This document shows positions 60,931-64,000 of a stretch of 64,000 bases of DNA, piece after piece. The notes beneath the pieces are model-generated. The model was not told the origin of the DNA, made no database searches, and saw only the letters and a program-made list of their open reading frames with translations. A program made the translations under genes and the position numbers. The first letter of the stretch is position 1; each line of letters opens with the position of its first letter. The DNA is from Flammulina velutipes. Its lineage: Eukaryota; Basidiomycota; Agaricomycetes; Agaricales; Physalacriaceae. The stretch lies in contig CM022370.1 of NCBI GenBank assembly GCA_011800155.1, forward strand, positions 3,534,001 to 3,598,000, given 5' to 3'.

Positions 60931-61358
60931 TAGGGTTTCAAGGTCAAGTCAAAGTGACTGTAAATGACCGTTAACTTAGCTTGACTTGACTGCAGTTAAG
61001 GGTTTCGGTCAAGGTTTGGTTAAGGGTTAAGAGCAGTCAAGGTCACAGGTCAAGACCAATCTTGAGAAATCTTTGACTGGTCTCTGTTGGTCAATAATTT
61101 TAACCAAGGGTTGAATACTAAACCTATCTGAAACAGCCTAATACATGATAATAATATTAATTTACCAGTTATTGACTGGTTATGACTCTTAACTTGACTG
61201 CAATTAACTGAGTTTTGACTTGACTGGTGTAAAACGGTTAAGGATTTTGACCAGTTAAAGTTAAGGTCAAGAGAAATTAAGGATTTTTCTTGACTGGTCA
61301 AGGTCAGGTCAAGGGAAATTTGGTGGATAACCTGACTTGACTTGACTTTAAAACCCTA
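60931..61358. mobile_element. hAT-type MITE, 428 bp, inside the polypurine tract
   Basis: The ends are TAGGGTTT...AAACCCTA, with imperfect TIRs continuing as GGTCAAGTCAA. It is flanked by the 8-bp duplication CTCTTTAG (60923-60930 and 61359-61366). The empty site CCCCCTCTTTAGGATGCG stands at 52441-52458 next to LTR a, confirming the insertion. The interior is made of many short CTTGAC/GTCAAG repeats in both orientations. Confidence 0.92.
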
Positions 61359-61366
61359 CTCTTTAG

Positions 61367-64000
61367 GATGCGCTTGCGCCCGGAGCGCAGAAGTACCGGA
61401 CCAGATGTCTTGCACGGTAAGACCAAGGTTACGAATCGTGGGACGGGGTTTTGAAAACGCCTTGGGGTACCGGCGATGGAAGTCCTCTATCAATGCCAAC
61501 ACCTTCTCGTTCGTCAACGCTGAACTGGGCTCCCATGTGTTCTCCGATTCCGAATAATCTAACCATTTGACCAAATACTGCACACCTCGCTTGTTCCGGG
61601 TAGGGCGTGAGTCTAAGATGGCCTCGACATCATAGTCTTCGTCGTCATCTAGAAGCTCAGGTGGCGCCCCGGGAAGTTGGGTCCATGCGCATCGGTCTCC
61701 TTGAATGGGACAAGTAGGGATGCATGGAATACAGGATGAATGCGCCATTTTGGCGGGAGTTTGAGCCGATAGGTGACTGGACCGAGAACGTCAGTGATTT
61801 CGAAGGGACCATGTCGTTTGTTGGCGAGCTTAGCTTTTGGCCGTGTGGTCTTAAGGTTCTTGCCGTCGAGCAAGACCTTATCGCCAACCTTAAATATCAC
61901 TCCTTTCCTCGTATCATCGCCATTGTTTCTCTTCATCAACTCGGCGGCAGTGGTTAGACTGGCCTGAACCTCCTCACGCAGGAGCTGCAGGTTCGCGAGG
62001 CGGTCTTCGACCGACGGGATCTTTGAAGTCGGGTTAAGCGAGGGGTAGAAGCGGGGTTGGAAACCATGGAGGAGTTCGAAGGGTGACTTGCCCGTCGCAG
62101 CGTGGACACGGATGTTGTGGGAGAACTCCGCGTATGGGAGGTACTTCACCCAATCGTCTTGTCGGTAGTTGCAGAAGACGCGTAAGAACTGTTCAAGCTC
62201 TTGGTTGAAGCGTTCGGTCTCGCCATCTGTCTGGGGGTGATACGCGGTACTAAGGGCAGAGGTGATACCTAACTTAGCGTGAATAGCCTGCATGACTTTG
62301 CTGGCGAACTGGGGTCCCCGGTCGGAGATCATCTTGTCCCAGAGACCGTAGCGTCTGAACGTGTTGTCAATGAGAATGTCGACGGTCCCATCCGAGTCAA
62401 TAGTTTTCTTGCACGGAGTGACAATAACGGTCTTGGTGAGACGATCGACGACACAGTGAATGGAGTCGTAGCCGTCAACTTCTGGGAGGTCGGTGATGAA
62501 ATCGGTAGTAATCGTGCCAAAAGGACGGTCAGGGATTTCATTGGGGACAAGAGGGACATGGGCGGGGTGATTATTCGGTTTTGTCAGCTGGCAAGTGGCG
62601 CAGCCATCGACATAGTCACGGACGAAGACCGACATGCCCGGCCACCAGAATTCGCGACTCAGTAGTTCATAGGTTTTGAATCGTCCGGGATGGCCTGGCC
62701 CTACAAGATCGTGGTGCATCTTGACGATGTCTCGACGGAGTTCGAGGTCAGCGGGGACATACACCTTGCCACGGAAGAGAACGATTCCATCTTCGTAATT
62801 CCATTCCTGTAGGTTTTTGACCAGCGAACGCGGACCGTTGCGAAGGATAACGTCTAACGCACCGACAACCTCAGCGTCCTTCTTTGGACATTCTCGAATA
62901 CGACGTCTCAACTCAGCATCACCGATCGCCACCACCTCTCCTGGTCTAGTTGCTCGAATTCGGAAGAACTTGGGGTCTAGGAGTACACGATCGGTGTTGT
63001 CGTCCTCGACCCCCTTTTATGGTCCGCGCGGCGGGATAGTGGGTCACTACGGTTCGAAGTACCAGGTTTGTGTGTCAACGTAAAGTCAAATCGGGTGAGG
63101 AAAAGGGCCCATCGGGCTTGTCGGCGACTCAGCTTTTGCGCATTGGTAAAGTACTCGAGGTTCTTGTGGTCGGTGATGATATCGACCGGGTGCGTGGCTC
63201 CTTCCAAGTAGTGCCGCCAAGCTTCGAGTGCACGGATGATTGCCAATAGCTCCTTGTCATGGATGTCGTAGTTGCGCTCGGGTTCTGACAGGGACTTGGA
63301 CAGAAAGGCGACTGGATGCCACTGCCCGTCCTCGCCGACCTGAGACAGAATGCCTCCGGTGGCGTAGTCTGAGGCGTCTACTTCAACGCGATACGGCTTT
63401 TCAGCATCGGGCATAATAAGGACAGGAGACGAGGTGAACGCATCTTTGAGAGCCTCGAAGGCCGTTTGACATTCTGGAGACCATACCCAAGGTTGATCCT
63501 TCTTGGTGAGATCGAACAGTGGTCGCGCCAACTTGGAGAATCCTTCGATGAACCGTCGGTAGAAGTTGCCAAAACCCAAAAAGGACTGCACGTCCTTCAC
63601 GTGCCGTGGGGTTGGCCACTGAACTACGCCGGCGACTTTGACTGGGTCCATGCGGAGAGCGTTGTGAGAGATGATGAGACCCAGGAATTCGATGGACTCA
63701 GCTTCAAACACACATTTCTCCGGCTTAGCATAAAGATCGTGGTCTCGAAGTCGTTTGAGGACCTGACGTACGAGCTCGCGGTGTTCTTCCAGAGTTTCGG
63801 TGAAGATCAGGATATCGTCCATGTAGACGACAACTTTTCCGGAGTCGATAAGATCCTTGAGAATGGTATTCATCATTGCTTGAAACGTGGCGGGGGAATT
63901 CATAAGACCAAAGAACATCACCAGGGGTTCAAACAGGCCACGGTTCGTTTTGAACGCGCCTTTCCACTCGTCTCCCTCCTTTATCCGAACATTATTGTAG
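61367..64000 (-). pseudogene. Second Ty3/Gypsy pol copy, partial, with small indels
   Basis: Nearly identical to the left pol: chromodomain, integrase without the 1.8-kb insertion, RNase H, and reverse transcriptase running off the window end. Two one-base deletions break the frame relative to the left copy. One shortens a run of five C to four at about 61667-61670. The other removes a C in CCCCCTCTTT at about 63012-63018. Both are in low-complexity runs, so sequencing or assembly error is possible. Confidence 0.85.

Larger units (their letters stand above)
52002..64000 (-). mobile_element. Composite Ty3/Gypsy chromodomain retroelement, self-integrated
   Basis: In genomic order: LTR (-), pol (-), LTR (+), gag and protease N-terminal part (+), LTR (-), pol (-) running out of the window. 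Both internal joints are exact LTR ends. The 5 bp CTCGT sits at 60475-60479, at the end of the protease fragment, and as ACGAG at 57867-57871, at the start of the remaining protease-pol part. Rejoining there restores a continuous protease region. This is what integration of the element into its own or a sister cDNA would produce. The left outer flank is GCTGC (51997-52001); the right end is outside the window. Confidence 0.85.

Overview
The window looks like nuclear DNA of a mushroom-forming basidiomycete (Agaricomycetes-like). Protein-coding genes are split by many introns of about 45-60 nt with GT...CTAAC/CTGAC...AG signals, genes lie on both strands with short spacers, and the gene set is fungal (API5, Hsp110, Kap121-type importin, OPT oligopeptide transporters, DOMON-cytochrome b561, ArAE-type transporter). 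This is inference from gene structure and content; species cannot be read from the sequence.

Layout. 1-5870 has no recognisable protein gene, but from about 1.6 kb it is packed with perfectly formed short introns on the + strand. Its exons carry three copies of a covarying branched palindrome, followed by a tandem array of about 450-bp units that each contain two introns. 6.4-10.7 kb is an ArAE/FUSC-like transporter (+); 11.2 kb an RNase H fragment (-); 11.9-15.2 kb an importin-beta-3/Kap121-like gene lacking its usual C-terminal end (-); 16.5-17.1 kb a small Ala/Pro/Glu-rich protein (-); 17.4-17.9 kb a hAT-type MITE; 18.8-19.8 kb an ADP-ribosylglycohydrolase (+); 20.0-21.9 kb a decayed cytochrome P450 (+); 22.0-24.2 kb API5 (+); 24.5-26.2 kb DOMON-b561 (+). 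27.9-38.1 kb holds two OPT transporters pointing toward each other, with an aldo-keto reductase and a Ser/Thr-rich membrane protein between them. 39.1-39.8 kb is a long fold-back element, 40.2-41.2 kb a wrecked carboxylesterase, 41.9-44.4 kb Hsp110. 45.2-48.9 kb holds two intact NTF2/SnoaL-like paralogues, a kinase-fold gene and a third, broken NTF2-like copy, followed by an initiator tRNA-Met. 49.7-51.8 kb is an uncharacterised acidic, probably nuclear protein (-).

52.0 kb to the window end is a chromodomain Ty3/Gypsy retroelement complex. Three 436-bp LTRs that look identical, two pol regions on the - strand and one gag-protease block in inverted orientation are joined exactly at LTR ends, with a 5-bp duplication (CTCGT) at the two internal joints. 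This is the signature expected of integration into the element's own cDNA. The element has a probable Tf1-like self-priming site. Its pol copies are further broken by a 1.8-kb TIR element and by small indels, and a second hAT-like MITE sits in a polypurine tract with its empty site present elsewhere in the window.

Most standard genes are housekeeping or transport genes without an obvious shared pathway. The most novel material is the intron-dense structured locus at 1.6-5.9 kb and the self-integrated retroelement at 52-64 kb.
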